Source: Halorubrum sp. BV1
GTDB taxonomy: Archaea > Halobacteriota > Halobacteria > Halobacteriales > Haloferacaceae
DNA length: 64,000 nucleotides
Reading direction: 5' to 3'
Assembly (NCBI RefSeq): GCF_000746205.1
Contig: NZ_JQKV01000001.1
Span: 174,814 to 238,813, forward strand
Shown here: piece after piece, positions 18,535-27,211 of the stretch
How positions within the stretch are numbered: the first letter of the stretch is position 1
Layout of the letters: the number at the start of each line of letters is the position of its first letter
Program-made: the position numbers and the translations under genes
The notes under the pieces: generated by a model
The model's input: only the letters and a program-made list of their open reading frames with translations
What the model was told of the DNA's origin: nothing
Databases searched by the model: none

Positions 18535-20331
18535 ATGCCCGACGCGCTCGACACGGAGGCGTACGACGCGCTCGTGACCGCCGCGGAGACGTACCGCGCG
18601 GCGCTGACGGTTCGGCTCGCCGGCGAGGCCGGACTCCGAGCCGACGAGATCGGACGCGTCACACCCGGTCACCTCCGTGAGGTGGGCGTCGCGTCCGGAC
18701 ACGTCCTGCTCGCCGTCCCGTCCACAGACGAGACCGCGGAGCCGGAAACGGCGGACGAGTTCCCGAATTACGGGAGTCCGATCGACCGCGAGACCGTGGT
18801 TCCGGCGTCGCTCGCGGCCGAAATCCGGCGATACGCAGACAGCGAGACGATCGGCGAGACCGACCCGTTCGTGAGCGTGTCTGCGCGGCGAATCCAGATG
18901 ATCGTGCGCGAGACGGCGACACGCGCGGCCGAGCAGACCGACGGAGCCGTCAACCCGGACGTGACCGTGAACGACCTCAGACACACCTTCGCGCGTCGCC
19001 TCCTCGCCGATCGCGACGTCGACCCGCACGCCGTTCGCGACGCCGGGGGCTGGGAGACGACCGCGCCCCTCGATCCGTACCTCGACCGCCTCGACGGGCG
19101 AGCGCTCGCCGAGGCCGTCGCTTACCCATCGTCCGGCCCAGACGACTCCACCGCCTCGAACGACGCGGGCGAGACGTCGGATCCGGACCGGGCTGCACCG
19201 GCCGGACTCGGCGGGTTCGAGGCGATCGCGACCGGAGACGACGACGGCGACGTCCGTCCGATCTCCGCGGTGCCACAGCGGCTCGCGGCGGACGACCGGT
19301 GGGCCGAGGCGTGGGTGGTCCGCGAGCCCACGGACGGCGGTCGCGTCGACGTCGCGGGTACTGCGGGCGTCGAACCGGACGCGCTCCACGGCCGCGAACT
19401 TGCCGACGGGGGGCCGTGGCAGGACGCGCTGAGAGGCACTGCGGCGACCACAGACGGTCATCCGACGACTGCGGGGCGGCCCGCGGTGGCGGTCCCGATC
19501 AGCTACGAGAACGTGACGCACGGCTCGCTGTGTGTGGTCGCCGCCGACGGTCGGCCGGTCGACGCGGCCGAGCGTCGAACGATCGAGGTGCTCGGACGGT
19601 CGCTGGGGTGGGCCGTGACGGCGAGACGCTGGCGGAAGCTACTCCACTCGGACGCGGTGACCGAGGTGGAGTTCCAGACGACCGACGACGCCGCGTTCCT
19701 CGCGCGGGCGAGCGCGGCTCTCGACTGTCAGATCGACCTCTCCTCGACGGTCACCGTCTCCGACGACACGTCCCGGTTGTATCTGTCGGTGACCGGTGCC
19801 AGACCGCAGGGGATCGCGGACGTCGTCGACGGGCTTCCCGGTGTCTCCGACCTCCGTCTGATCGAGACCGACGAGGAGGGCTGTTCGGTGTCGGTCCAAG
19901 TGACGGAGGGGTCGGCCGTCCAGACGCTCACCGACTACGGGGCCACGGTCCGGGACGCGACGGCCGCGGACGGCCGGGTGCGCGTCATCGCCGATCTGCC
20001 CGAAGGGACGGATGTGCGTCCGGTCGCAGACGGGTTTCGCCGCGCGTTCGACGAGGCGCGACTCGCGAGCAAGGAGTCGGTCGCACGGTCCCCTCGGACC
20101 GAATCGTCGCTCCGAGAGGGGGTCAAAGACCGGTTCACAGACCGGCAGTGGACCGCGCTCTCGGCCGCGTACCACGGCGGGTACTTCGACTGGCCGCGAG
20201 GGAGCACCGCCGAGGAGGTCGCCGACGCGATGGACGTCTCGTCCCCGACGTTTCACAACCACCTCCGGAAGGCCCAGCGCGCGCTCTTGGACGGACTCTT
20301 CGAGGACGAGCGCCGACTGCGCCGCTCGTGA
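18535..20331 (+). CDS. Bat-type HTH-10 regulator with tyrosine-recombinase-like N terminus
   Basis: 598 aa. Residues about 1-190 resemble the catalytic half of a tyrosine recombinase: Arg35 in EAGLRADEIGRV, NDLRHTFARRLL (Arg149, with Asn146 where His is usual), GGW at about 171-173, and Tyr182 in LDPYLD. A GAF-like sensor region (about 225-375) and the BAT-associated domain (about 375-530) follow, then the C-terminal HTH-10 (FTDRQWTALSAAYHGGYFDWP, then STAEEVADAMDVSSPTFHNHL). Such bacterio-opsin activator relatives are transcription factors of haloarchaea. Lying between two acetate-CoA ligase genes and upstream of a symporter, it is a candidate regulator of acetate metabolism, by inference. 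Whether the recombinase part still acts on DNA is unknown. Confidence 0.88.
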   Translation: MPDALDTEAYDALVTAAETYRAALTVRLAGEAGLRADEIGRVTPGHLREVGVASGHVLLAVPSTDETAEPETADEFPNYGSPIDRETVVPASLAAEIRRYADSETIGETDPFVSVSARRIQMIVRETATRAAEQTDGAVNPDVTVNDLRHTFARRLLADRDVDPHAVRDAGGWETTAPLDPYLDRLDGRALAEAVAYPSSGPDDSTASNDAGETSDPDRAAPAGLGGFEAIATGDDDGDVRPISAVPQRLAADDRWAEAWVVREPTDGGRVDVAGTAGVEPDALHGRELADGGPWQDALRGTAATTDGHPTTAGRPAVAVPISYENVTHGSLCVVAADGRPVDAAERRTIEVLGRSLGWAVTARRWRKLLHSDAVTEVEFQTTDDAAFLARASAALDCQIDLSSTVTVSDDTSRLYLSVTGARPQGIADVVDGLPGVSDLRLIETDEEGCSVSVQVTEGSAVQTLTDYGATVRDATAADGRVRVIADLPEGTDVRPVADGFRRAFDEARLASKESVARSPRTESSLREGVKDRFTDRQWTALSAAYHGGYFDWPRGSTAEEVADAMDVSSPTFHNHLRKAQRALLDGLFEDERRLRRS

Positions 20332-20392
20332 CTCGTGCGGGGGCGGTGGGTCCCGCGGGGAGTATCACGATTTTTCGTATTTAGCGTGAGCG

Positions 20393-20400
20393 TTTATATG
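20393..20400 (+). promoter_or_regulatory. TATA-like box of second acs
   Basis: TTTATATG, 28-35 nt before the ATG at 20428. Confidence 0.6.
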
Positions 20401-20427
20401 GTGAGATCGGTTGGGTAAGACCGTACC

Positions 20428-22419
20428 ATGACAGAGGGTGACGGTCAACTGGAAGCGAGGTTGGCAGAGCAGGCGGTGTTTGAGCCGTCGGAGTCGTTCG
20501 TCGAACAGGCGAACGTCTCCGATCCCGAGATCTACGACGAGTTCGAGGAGAACTGGCCGGAGTGCTGGGAGACGGCGGCCGACCTTCTCGACTGGGAAAC
20601 CGGGTACGACCAGGTGCTCGACGATAGTAACCCGCCCTTCTACGAGTGGTTCACGGGCGGTGAACTGAACGCGTCGGCGAATTGTCTCGACCGGCACCTC
20701 GACGAGCGGGGCGACGAGGCCGCGATCGAGTGGGTCGGCGAGCCCGTCGACGAGGACGATCGCACGTACACGTACGAAGAACTCCACCGCGAGGTAAACG
20801 AGTTCGCGGCCGCGCTCCGCGAACAGGGCGTAGAAGAGGACGACGTGGTGACGATGTACATGCCGATGATCCCCGAGCTGCCGATCGCGATGCTGGCGTG
20901 CGCTCGGATCGGTGCGCCACACAGCGTCGTCTTCGCCGGGTTCTCGGCCGACGCGCTCGCGACGCGGATGAACTCCGCGGACTCCGAGTACCTCGTCACC
21001 TGCGACGGCTACTACCGACGCGGCGACCCCCTCGATCACCTCGCGAAGGCCAACGAGGGGCTCGAAGACGTGGAGCACGACACCACGACGGTCGTCGTCG
21101 ACCGGCTCGGTCCGAACGGCGACGACTTCGGCCACGAACTCGGCGACGACCAGATCGACTACGACGACCTCGTCGCGGCCCACGAGGGCGCGGAGGTCGA
21201 GCCGGTCACCCGCGACGCGGAGGACATGCTGTTCCTCATGTACACGTCGGGGACCACGGGCAAGCCGAAGGGCGTGAAACACACCACCGGCGGGTATCTG
21301 TCATGGGTTTCCTGGACGTCTCAGGCCGTCCTCGACATCAAGCCGGAAGACACGTACTTCTGTTCGGCCGACATCGGCTGGATCACGGGCCATTCGTACA
21401 TCGTCTACGGACCGCTGGCACTGGGGACGACGACGATGATGTACGAGGGGACGCCGGACCACCCGGAGCGCGACCGGCTCTGGGAGATAGTGGAGGATCA
21501 CGACGCGACCCAGCTGTACACCGCGCCGACCGCTATCCGCGCGTTCATGAAGTGGGGCGAGGAGTACCCCGACCGTCACGACCTATCCAGCCTGCGGCTG
21601 CTCGGGACCGTCGGCGAGCCGATCAACCCGCGCGCCTGGAAGTGGTACTACAAGCATATCGGCGACGAAGAGTGCCCCGTCGTCGACACATGGTGGCAGA
21701 CCGAGACGGGCGGGATGATGGTAACGACGCTCCCGGGCGTCAAAGACATGAAGCCGGGAGCGGCCGGACCGCCGCTGCCGGGACTCGACGTCCAGATACT
21801 CGACACGCTCGGCGACAAAGTGGAACCCGGCAAGGCCGGGTACCTCACGGTACAAAAGCCGTGGCCGGGGATGCTCCGGACGCTGTACAAAAACGACGAG
21901 CGGTACATCGAGGAGTATTGGGCAGAGTACTCCGACACGGACAGCGACGACCCCGACGACTGGGTGTACTTCCCCGAAGACGGGGCCAAGATCGACGATG
22001 ACGGCTACATCACCGTGCTCGGTCGGGTCGACGACGTGCTCAACGTCTCCGGTCACCGGCTCGGCACGATGGAGATCGAATCCGCAATCGTCGGCGTCGA
22101 GGGCGTCGCCGAGGCGGCCGTCGTCGGCGGGGACCACGACATCAAAGGCGAGGCCGTCTACGCGTACGTGACGACGGAAGACGGCTACGAGGGCAACGAC
22201 GAGCTTCGCGAGGCGATCGTCGCCGCCGTCGAGGACGCCATCGGGCCGATCGCTCGCCCCGAACAGGTCGTGTTCACGCCCGACCTGCCGAAGACGCGCT
22301 CCGGGAAGATCATGCGCCGTCTGCTGGAGAATATCGCCGACGGCAAGGAGTTGGGTAACACCAGCACGCTCCGGAATCCCGAGATCGTCGAAGAGATCCA
22401 GCAGAAGGCGAGCGAGTAG
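20428..22419 (+). CDS. acs: acetate--CoA ligase (AMP-forming), copy 2
   Basis: 663 aa with the complete ACS motif set: MYTSGTTGKPKGVKH, WWQTETGGMM, VLGRVDDVLNVSGHRLGTME and KTRSGKIMRRLLENIA. The SGHR stretch matches classical acetyl-CoA synthetases better than the first copy (NVRAHRFNTAE), so this is the more likely housekeeping acetate enzyme. It has its own promoter-like box and is followed 110 nt later by a symporter operon whose small subunit family accompanies acetate or other monocarboxylate carriers, which supports an acetate uptake and activation module. Confidence 0.95.
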   Translation: MTEGDGQLEARLAEQAVFEPSESFVEQANVSDPEIYDEFEENWPECWETAADLLDWETGYDQVLDDSNPPFYEWFTGGELNASANCLDRHLDERGDEAAIEWVGEPVDEDDRTYTYEELHREVNEFAAALREQGVEEDDVVTMYMPMIPELPIAMLACARIGAPHSVVFAGFSADALATRMNSADSEYLVTCDGYYRRGDPLDHLAKANEGLEDVEHDTTTVVVDRLGPNGDDFGHELGDDQIDYDDLVAAHEGAEVEPVTRDAEDMLFLMYTSGTTGKPKGVKHTTGGYLSWVSWTSQAVLDIKPEDTYFCSADIGWITGHSYIVYGPLALGTTTMMYEGTPDHPERDRLWEIVEDHDATQLYTAPTAIRAFMKWGEEYPDRHDLSSLRLLGTVGEPINPRAWKWYYKHIGDEECPVVDTWWQTETGGMMVTTLPGVKDMKPGAAGPPLPGLDVQILDTLGDKVEPGKAGYLTVQKPWPGMLRTLYKNDERYIEEYWAEYSDTDSDDPDDWVYFPEDGAKIDDDGYITVLGRVDDVLNVSGHRLGTMEIESAIVGVEGVAEAAVVGGDHDIKGEAVYAYVTTEDGYEGNDELREAIVAAVEDAIGPIARPEQVVFTPDLPKTRSGKIMRRLLENIADGKELGNTSTLRNPEIVEEIQQKASE

Positions 22420-22529
22420 CGACCGCGGCACCGTTTTCCAACTCCAAATCAAACCGACACGACCGCACCGCACGCAAATCATCACGAAAAACGAACATAG
22501 ATCGACCACGGCACACCATACCACGACAC

Positions 22530-22991
22530 ATGACAGATAATAGCTCACACGAGACGGACGACGCGGTCACCAGTGGGGGACGCGTAGCAGACGACGCGGC
22601 CACCGACGGGGGGCGCGTATCAGACAACGCGGCCACCGACGGGGGAGTCGCCACTGGTGCGGCACAACAACACAATCAGACGGACTATCTCAGCGCGGAG
22701 GTGAACCTGCTGAACCCGAGTACGGCGTACATGCGCGAACATCTCCGGATCGTCTGGACCGGGTTCATCATCTGGGCGGTCATCGTCTTCGGACCGGTGA
22801 CGGCAACCTACCTCGCGCCCGGCACGATGACGTCGTCGATGCCGGTCATCGGCTTCCCGCTCCACTACTTCCTCATTGCCATCGGCGCGCCGGGCGGTGC
22901 GCTGATTCTGTCGGCATGGTACGCGAAGCGGCGCGACGAACTCGACGACAAGTACGGGATCGAACACGAGGTCTCGGGTGATGGCGCATGA
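22530..22991 (+). CDS. DUF4212 small subunit of a sodium:solute symporter
   Basis: 153 aa. A low-complexity hydrophilic N terminus (about 1-50) contains three GG(R) blocks built on the words VADDAATDGG and SDNAATDGG. Two hydrophobic segments follow (IVWTGFIIWAVIVFGPVTA and FPLHYFLIAIGAPGGALIL) and then WYAKRRDELDDKYG, the DUF4212 hallmark. These proteins are encoded directly before an SSS-family carrier and are thought to be its small subunit. Overlaps the carrier gene by 4 nt. Confidence 0.92.
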   Translation: MTDNSSHETDDAVTSGGRVADDAATDGGRVSDNAATDGGVATGAAQQHNQTDYLSAEVNLLNPSTAYMREHLRIVWTGFIIWAVIVFGPVTATYLAPGTMTSSMPVIGFPLHYFLIAIGAPGGALILSAWYAKRRDELDDKYGIEHEVSGDGA

Positions 22992-24769
22992 CTGCGCTCG
23001 CCTCGACGCTCCTTCAGAGCAGTCTCCTCCCGGAGGGGCTCGACATCTCGTTCAAGACGCTTCCCGCGGTGCTGGTCGTCGGGATGCTCCTCATCTTCCT
23101 CGCCATCGGATTCGTCTTCCGCGTGGCCGACACTGAGGACATGTGGGTCGCCGGTCGTTCCATCGGCAACCTCGAGAACGGGATGGCGATCGGCGCGAAC
23201 TGGATGTCTGCGGCGTCGTACCTCGGAATGGCGGCGCTCATCGCGACTGCAGGCATCTACGGGCTCGCGTTCGTCGTCGGCTGGACGACGGGATACTTCA
23301 TCCTGCTCATCTTCCTCGCCGCGCAGCTGCGCCGGTTCGGGAAGTACACCGCACCCGACTTCGTCGGCGACCGATTTAATTCCGACACCGCCCGCGCGAT
23401 CGGCGCGGTCACGACGTTCCTCATCGGGTTCGTCTACGCCATCGGACAGGCCCGCGGGATGGCGCTCGTCGGCCTGTACATCTTCGGCGACCTCGGCTTC
23501 CTCGGACTGAGCGGCTACCAAGCGATGGTCATCATCATGATGACGATCACCGTTGGGTACCTGACGCTGTCCGGCATGCTGGGCGCGACGAAGAACATGG
23601 CCGTCCAGTACGTCATCCTCATCGTGGCGTTCGTCGCCGGGCTGTACGCGGTCGGACTCGCGAACGGCTACTCGACGGTGCTCCCGCAGATCGAGTACGG
23701 GATGCTCATCAGTTCGCTCAGTTCCGAGTTCTCGGAGCCGTTCGTGAACGCCAGCTACTACCTGTGGATCGCGACGGCGTTCTCGCTCATCGTGGGAACC
23801 TGTGGACTCCCGCACGTGCTGGTGCGCTTCTACACCGTGGAAAACGAGCGGACCGCCCGCTGGTCGACCGTGTGGGGTCTCGGATTCATCTGTATCCTCT
23901 ACTTCAGCGCGCCGGCGTTCGCGGCGTTCGGGACCGACCTGTACGCGCAGAACATCGGTGCTGTGTACGGTGACCCCGGTATGACGTCTTCCGCAGCCGA
24001 CGTGATCGTCGTGCTGGCCGCGCAGCTCTCGAACCTGCCACAGTGGTTCGTCGGGCTGGTCGCGGCAGGCGGTATCGCCGCGGCGATCGCGACGACGGCC
24101 GGACTGTTCATCGCCGGTTCCTCGGCGATCTCACACGACATCTACACCACGATCATCAACCCCGACGCGACCCAGCGCCAGCAGGTGCTCGTCGGCCGAC
24201 TCAGCATCGTCGCGCTCGGCGTCATCACGACGCTGGCCGCGCTCGATCCCGCGGCACCCATCGCCGCGCTCGTCTCGTACGCGTTCTCGCTCGCGGGAGC
24301 CGTGCTGTTCCCGATGTTCTTCCTCGGCATGTGGTGGGAGAACACGAACCGCGAAGGTGCGCTCGCCGGCATGACCACGGGGCTGACGATCTGGTTTATT
24401 CCGATGATCAACGAGGTCGTCCCGACGTACATCGGCGGCCTCGAAGCGCCGCTCAACGCGACGCTCGCGACGTGGATGCCGGCGATCGGCTCCGCGCTCA
24501 TCGCGGTACCGATCGTCTTCGCCGTTACCATCGTCGTCTCGATGGTGACCGACGAGCCACCGATAGAGACGAAACGGATCGTCCGACAGTGTCACAGTCC
24601 GGAGCCAATGAGCCAGCAGCAGACCGCAGAGGACGTCGTCGCTGCCGACGGCGGCGAGGATGTCGCCACTGACGGCGGCGAAGAGTTGGCGACCGACGGC
24701 GGCCGCGCCGCGGACGGTGCAGACACAGACGGCGACGGTGCCGGAAATGACGCGGTCACGGAGGAGTAA
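22988..24769 (+). CDS. sodium:solute symporter (SSS family), large subunit
   Basis: 593 aa, about 13 membrane segments. The ADTEDMWVAGRSIGNLENGMAIGANWMSAASYLG region is typical of the SSS subfamily that pairs with DUF4212 proteins (related to ActP-type acetate carriers). LPHVLVRFYTV and IATTAGLFIAGSSAISHDIY are further family motifs. After the last membrane segment comes a hydrophilic tail rich in Asp/Gly with the ADGG and ATDGG words also seen in the small subunit. The nearby acs genes make acetate or propionate the most likely substrate, as inference. Confidence 0.92.
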   Translation: MTALASTLLQSSLLPEGLDISFKTLPAVLVVGMLLIFLAIGFVFRVADTEDMWVAGRSIGNLENGMAIGANWMSAASYLGMAALIATAGIYGLAFVVGWTTGYFILLIFLAAQLRRFGKYTAPDFVGDRFNSDTARAIGAVTTFLIGFVYAIGQARGMALVGLYIFGDLGFLGLSGYQAMVIIMMTITVGYLTLSGMLGATKNMAVQYVILIVAFVAGLYAVGLANGYSTVLPQIEYGMLISSLSSEFSEPFVNASYYLWIATAFSLIVGTCGLPHVLVRFYTVENERTARWSTVWGLGFICILYFSAPAFAAFGTDLYAQNIGAVYGDPGMTSSAADVIVVLAAQLSNLPQWFVGLVAAGGIAAAIATTAGLFIAGSSAISHDIYTTIINPDATQRQQVLVGRLSIVALGVITTLAALDPAAPIAALVSYAFSLAGAVLFPMFFLGMWWENTNREGALAGMTTGLTIWFIPMINEVVPTYIGGLEAPLNATLATWMPAIGSALIAVPIVFAVTIVVSMVTDEPPIETKRIVRQCHSPEPMSQQQTAEDVVAADGGEDVATDGGEELATDGGRAADGADTDGDGAGNDAVTEE

Positions 24770-24772
24770 TCC

Positions 24773-25234
24773 ATGTACGAACGCATTCTGATCCCGACGG
24801 ACGGAAGCGACGTCGCCGAAGCTGCGGTCGACCACGCGCTCGACCTCGCCGAGAAGTACGACGCCGAGGTTCACGCGCTGTACGTGGTCGACATCGACTC
24901 GGTCCACCTCAGCCTCGGCACCGAACAGGTCGACCGGCTGCGGCAGGGTCGGTTCGGCGAGATGGAGGAGCTGAAAGAGCAGGCCGACGAGGCCACCGGC
25001 TCCGTCGCCGATCGTGGTGAGGAGCGCGGCATCGAGGTGGTCGAACACATCTCGGGTGGCCGCCCGCACAAGCTGATCGGCGAGTACGCCGAGGACCACG
25101 GCATGGACCTCATCGTAATGGGGAGCCACGGCCGTGCGGGCGTCCGACGCGCGCTTCTCGGGAGCGTCACCGAGCGCACGCTGCGCTCGACTCACGTCCC
25201 CATCCTCGTCGTCGACTACCTCGACGAGGACTGA
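24773..25234 (+). CDS. UspA-type universal stress protein
   Basis: 153 aa with N-terminal ILIPTDGSDVAEAAVDHALDLA and the nucleotide-binding pattern MGSHGRAGVRRALLGSVTE, so ATP binding is expected. Starts 3 nt after the symporter stop, with GGAGG just upstream inside the symporter gene, so it belongs to the same operon. Usp proteins encoded next to transporters often modulate them. Confidence 0.92.
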   Translation: MYERILIPTDGSDVAEAAVDHALDLAEKYDAEVHALYVVDIDSVHLSLGTEQVDRLRQGRFGEMEELKEQADEATGSVADRGEERGIEVVEHISGGRPHKLIGEYAEDHGMDLIVMGSHGRAGVRRALLGSVTERTLRSTHVPILVVDYLDED

Positions 25235-25338
25235 ACCGCCACGCACGGACCGGAACCCGCAACTCGTTTCGCTCCCGGCATCGTTCGTTCTCGATTCGGT
25301 TCCACAACACCGACGTACCTCTATCCCCACCAATACGC

Positions 25339-25599
25339 ATGACCGACACGAACTCGCCTGACGACGGACAGACGGACCAGAGCGTCGCCGACCGCCTGAA
25401 ATCGCAGGTCCGCGAGAACCGGACCGGGATGGTCGGCGATCTGGTGTTCGCCGTCGTGTGGGTGACGTTCGCGTCGCTTCTGTACGACTTCGTGTTCCCG
25501 ACGGCACCGCGGTGGGTCCTGTACATGTTCATGCTCGCGGGGATCCCGGCGTACTTCGGCTTCTTCATCTCGGTCGAGATGGCGAAACAGAGTCAGTGA
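25339..25599 (+). CDS. small two-helix membrane protein
   Basis: 86 aa. An acidic/polar N terminus of about 35 residues is followed by two hydrophobic segments (MVGDLVFAVVWVTFASLLYDFVF split by a Pro turn, and WVLYMFMLAGIPAYFGFFISV). I do not recognise a named family. It sits 104 nt after the universal stress gene and could share its transcript. Confidence 0.7.
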   Translation: MTDTNSPDDGQTDQSVADRLKSQVRENRTGMVGDLVFAVVWVTFASLLYDFVFPTAPRWVLYMFMLAGIPAYFGFFISVEMAKQSQ

Positions 25600-25644
25600 G
25601 GCCGGCAGGGCGCGCCGCCGCCGTCATTCTGTGGGTACACAACA

Positions 25645-25652
25645 CTTATCAT
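25645..25652 (+). promoter_or_regulatory. TATA-like box of the cold-shock gene
   Basis: CTTATCAT, 26-33 nt before the ATG at 25678. Its position also argues against the in-frame ATG at 25651 being the start. Confidence 0.55.
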
Positions 25653-25677
25653 GCAGTCGGGTGTCTCTCGACGTGCG

Positions 25678-25872
25678 ATGGCGACAGGTAAGGTCGACTT
25701 CTTCAACGACACCGGCGGCTACGGATTCATCGAGACTGACGACGCTGACGAGGACGTGTTCTTCCATATGGAAGACGTCGGCGGCCCGGACCTCGAGGAG
25801 GGACAGGAAGTAGAATTCGATATAGAGGAGGCCGATAAGGGGCCGAGAGCGACGAACCTCACTCGGCTGTAG
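25678..25872 (+). CDS. cspA: cold-shock domain protein
   Basis: 64 aa, one cold-shock OB domain. It starts MATGKVDFFNDTGGYGFIET and carries RNP1 (GYGFI) and RNP2 (VFFHM), so it should bind single-stranded nucleic acid as an RNA chaperone. The acidic replacements (DADED, EEGQEVEFDIEEADKG) are the usual haloarchaeal adaptation. An in-frame ATG nine codons upstream would add a basic, unrelated N terminus that lies under the promoter box. Confidence 0.95.
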   Translation: MATGKVDFFNDTGGYGFIETDDADEDVFFHMEDVGGPDLEEGQEVEFDIEEADKGPRATNLTRL

Positions 25873-26019
25873 CTCGTCTCGTCCGGTCGCGGCGGGTCGG
25901 ATATCTCACCGACTGCGACACCGGAGACCGTCACGCACAGTACGCAAACCGCGTCCCGCGTATATCACCGCCGCGAGCGACGGCCACGCGGTCGCGGCGG
26001 CGGCCGGCGGCACTCACCT

Positions 26020-26117
26020 CTCACCTCTCGGTTCTCACCCCTCACCTCTCGGTTCACAACTCTGAGCACTCAGCTCACAACCCTGGGCACTCAACTCACA
26101 ACTCTGGGCACTCAGCT
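26020..26117. repeat. 21-bp tandem repeats running into the SDR stop codon
   Basis: Two families of units with the same 21-nt period. CTCACCTCTCGGTT begins at 26020 and 26041. CACAACTCTGGGCACTCAGCT units occupy 26055-26075, 26076-26096 and 26097-26117 with two or three differences. The last unit shares one base with the stop codon of the minus-strand SDR gene. A 7-codon period raises the possibility of a former coding repeat, but each strand has no long frame here. Confidence 0.8.
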
Positions 26118-27115
26118 CAAAGTGACAGGTCCACGCCGGTCGCCTCCGCGGAATACTCCCAGAGGCGTCGGGCGTCGTCGAGGTCGTAGGACGCGTCGTT
26201 CGAGCGGCCGACGGTCGGCGATCCGCGCATGTTCAGCACGCCGCCGGGCTCGACGTACGCGCCGCCGTCGACGTCGGCGGTCGCGGCGTACAACAACGGG
26301 AGCGCGCCGGTCGCGGCGTCCTGACCGAACGCGGCGTTCGCGAGGCGCATCACGGCGGTCGCGAGTGGCGTCCCGCTCTCTTTTGCGGTCCGTAGCTGGA
26401 GGTTCGTGGCGGCGTATCCGGGGTGGCAGGCGACGCTGCGGACGCCGACGTCGTCGGCGGCCGCGTCGATCCGTCGCTGCAGTTCGTAGGCAAAAAGCAG
26501 GTTCGCGAGCTTGCTCCGGCCGTACGCGCCCCACTTCTCGTACGACTCCTCCCAGTTGAGGTCTGTGAAATCCATCTCGCCGCGCTCGTGTGCGCCCGAC
26601 GACTGGGTGACGACGCGGGCGTCGCCGGATCCCGAGAGATCGGCAGCCGGGCTTCCCGACTCCTCCGCGCCGCGTCCGACGCCGTTGCCGGCCGCGAGCA
26701 GCGGGAACAGCCGACAGGTGAGCGCGAAGTGGCCGAGGTGGTTGACGCCGAGTTGGGTCTCGAAGCCGTCGTCGGTCTCGCACCGCGGGATCGCCATCAC
26801 GCCCGCGTTGTTACACAGCACGTCGACGGCGTCGTAGTCGTCGGCGACGCCCTCGGCGAACGTCGCCACCGACTCCAGCGAGGCGAGGTCGCACTCGCGC
26901 ACCTCCAGCGTACCGTCCGCGTCGCCGCGGGTGTCCGCGCGGATCTCGACGGCGGCGTCCGTCCCGCGCTCGACGCTGCGACACGCCATCACGACCGTTG
27001 CACCCTTCGCGGCGAACGCCCGCGTCGCCTCGAATCCAAGCCCGCTGTTCGCACCGGTGACGACGACCGTCTTCCCGTCCAACCGCGGCATCTCGTCGGC
27101 CGTCCATCCTGTCAT
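26117..27115 (-). CDS. short-chain dehydrogenase/reductase
   Basis: 332 aa. The Rossmann motif TGANSGLG, the NNAG motif and the catalytic YGRSK (Tyr-x3-Lys) are present, so it is an NAD(P)-dependent oxidoreductase of the retinol-dehydrogenase-like SDR branch (MTGWTADEMPRLDGKTVVVTGA). The substrate is unknown. A roughly 25-residue Gly/Ser-rich insertion (GNGVGRGAEESGSPAADLSG) separates the central strands. Alternative starts at 27136 (ATG) and 27139 (GTG) would add eight residues; MTGWTA is the customary haloarchaeal N terminus of this family. Confidence 0.9.
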   Translation of the reverse strand: MTGWTADEMPRLDGKTVVVTGANSGLGFEATRAFAAKGATVVMACRSVERGTDAAVEIRADTRGDADGTLEVRECDLASLESVATFAEGVADDYDAVDVLCNNAGVMAIPRCETDDGFETQLGVNHLGHFALTCRLFPLLAAGNGVGRGAEESGSPAADLSGSGDARVVTQSSGAHERGEMDFTDLNWEESYEKWGAYGRSKLANLLFAYELQRRIDAAADDVGVRSVACHPGYAATNLQLRTAKESGTPLATAVMRLANAAFGQDAATGALPLLYAATADVDGGAYVEPGGVLNMRGSPTVGRSNDASYDLDDARRLWEYSAEATGVDLSL

Positions 27116-27211
27116 ACGCCGAAAGAGGCGCGTCATCACAAGAAACCTGTCGGCCGCGGCGTCACGCGAGTGCGCCCGGTGGACGACCGGTCGGGGAGTC
27201 CGTTCGGCTCC

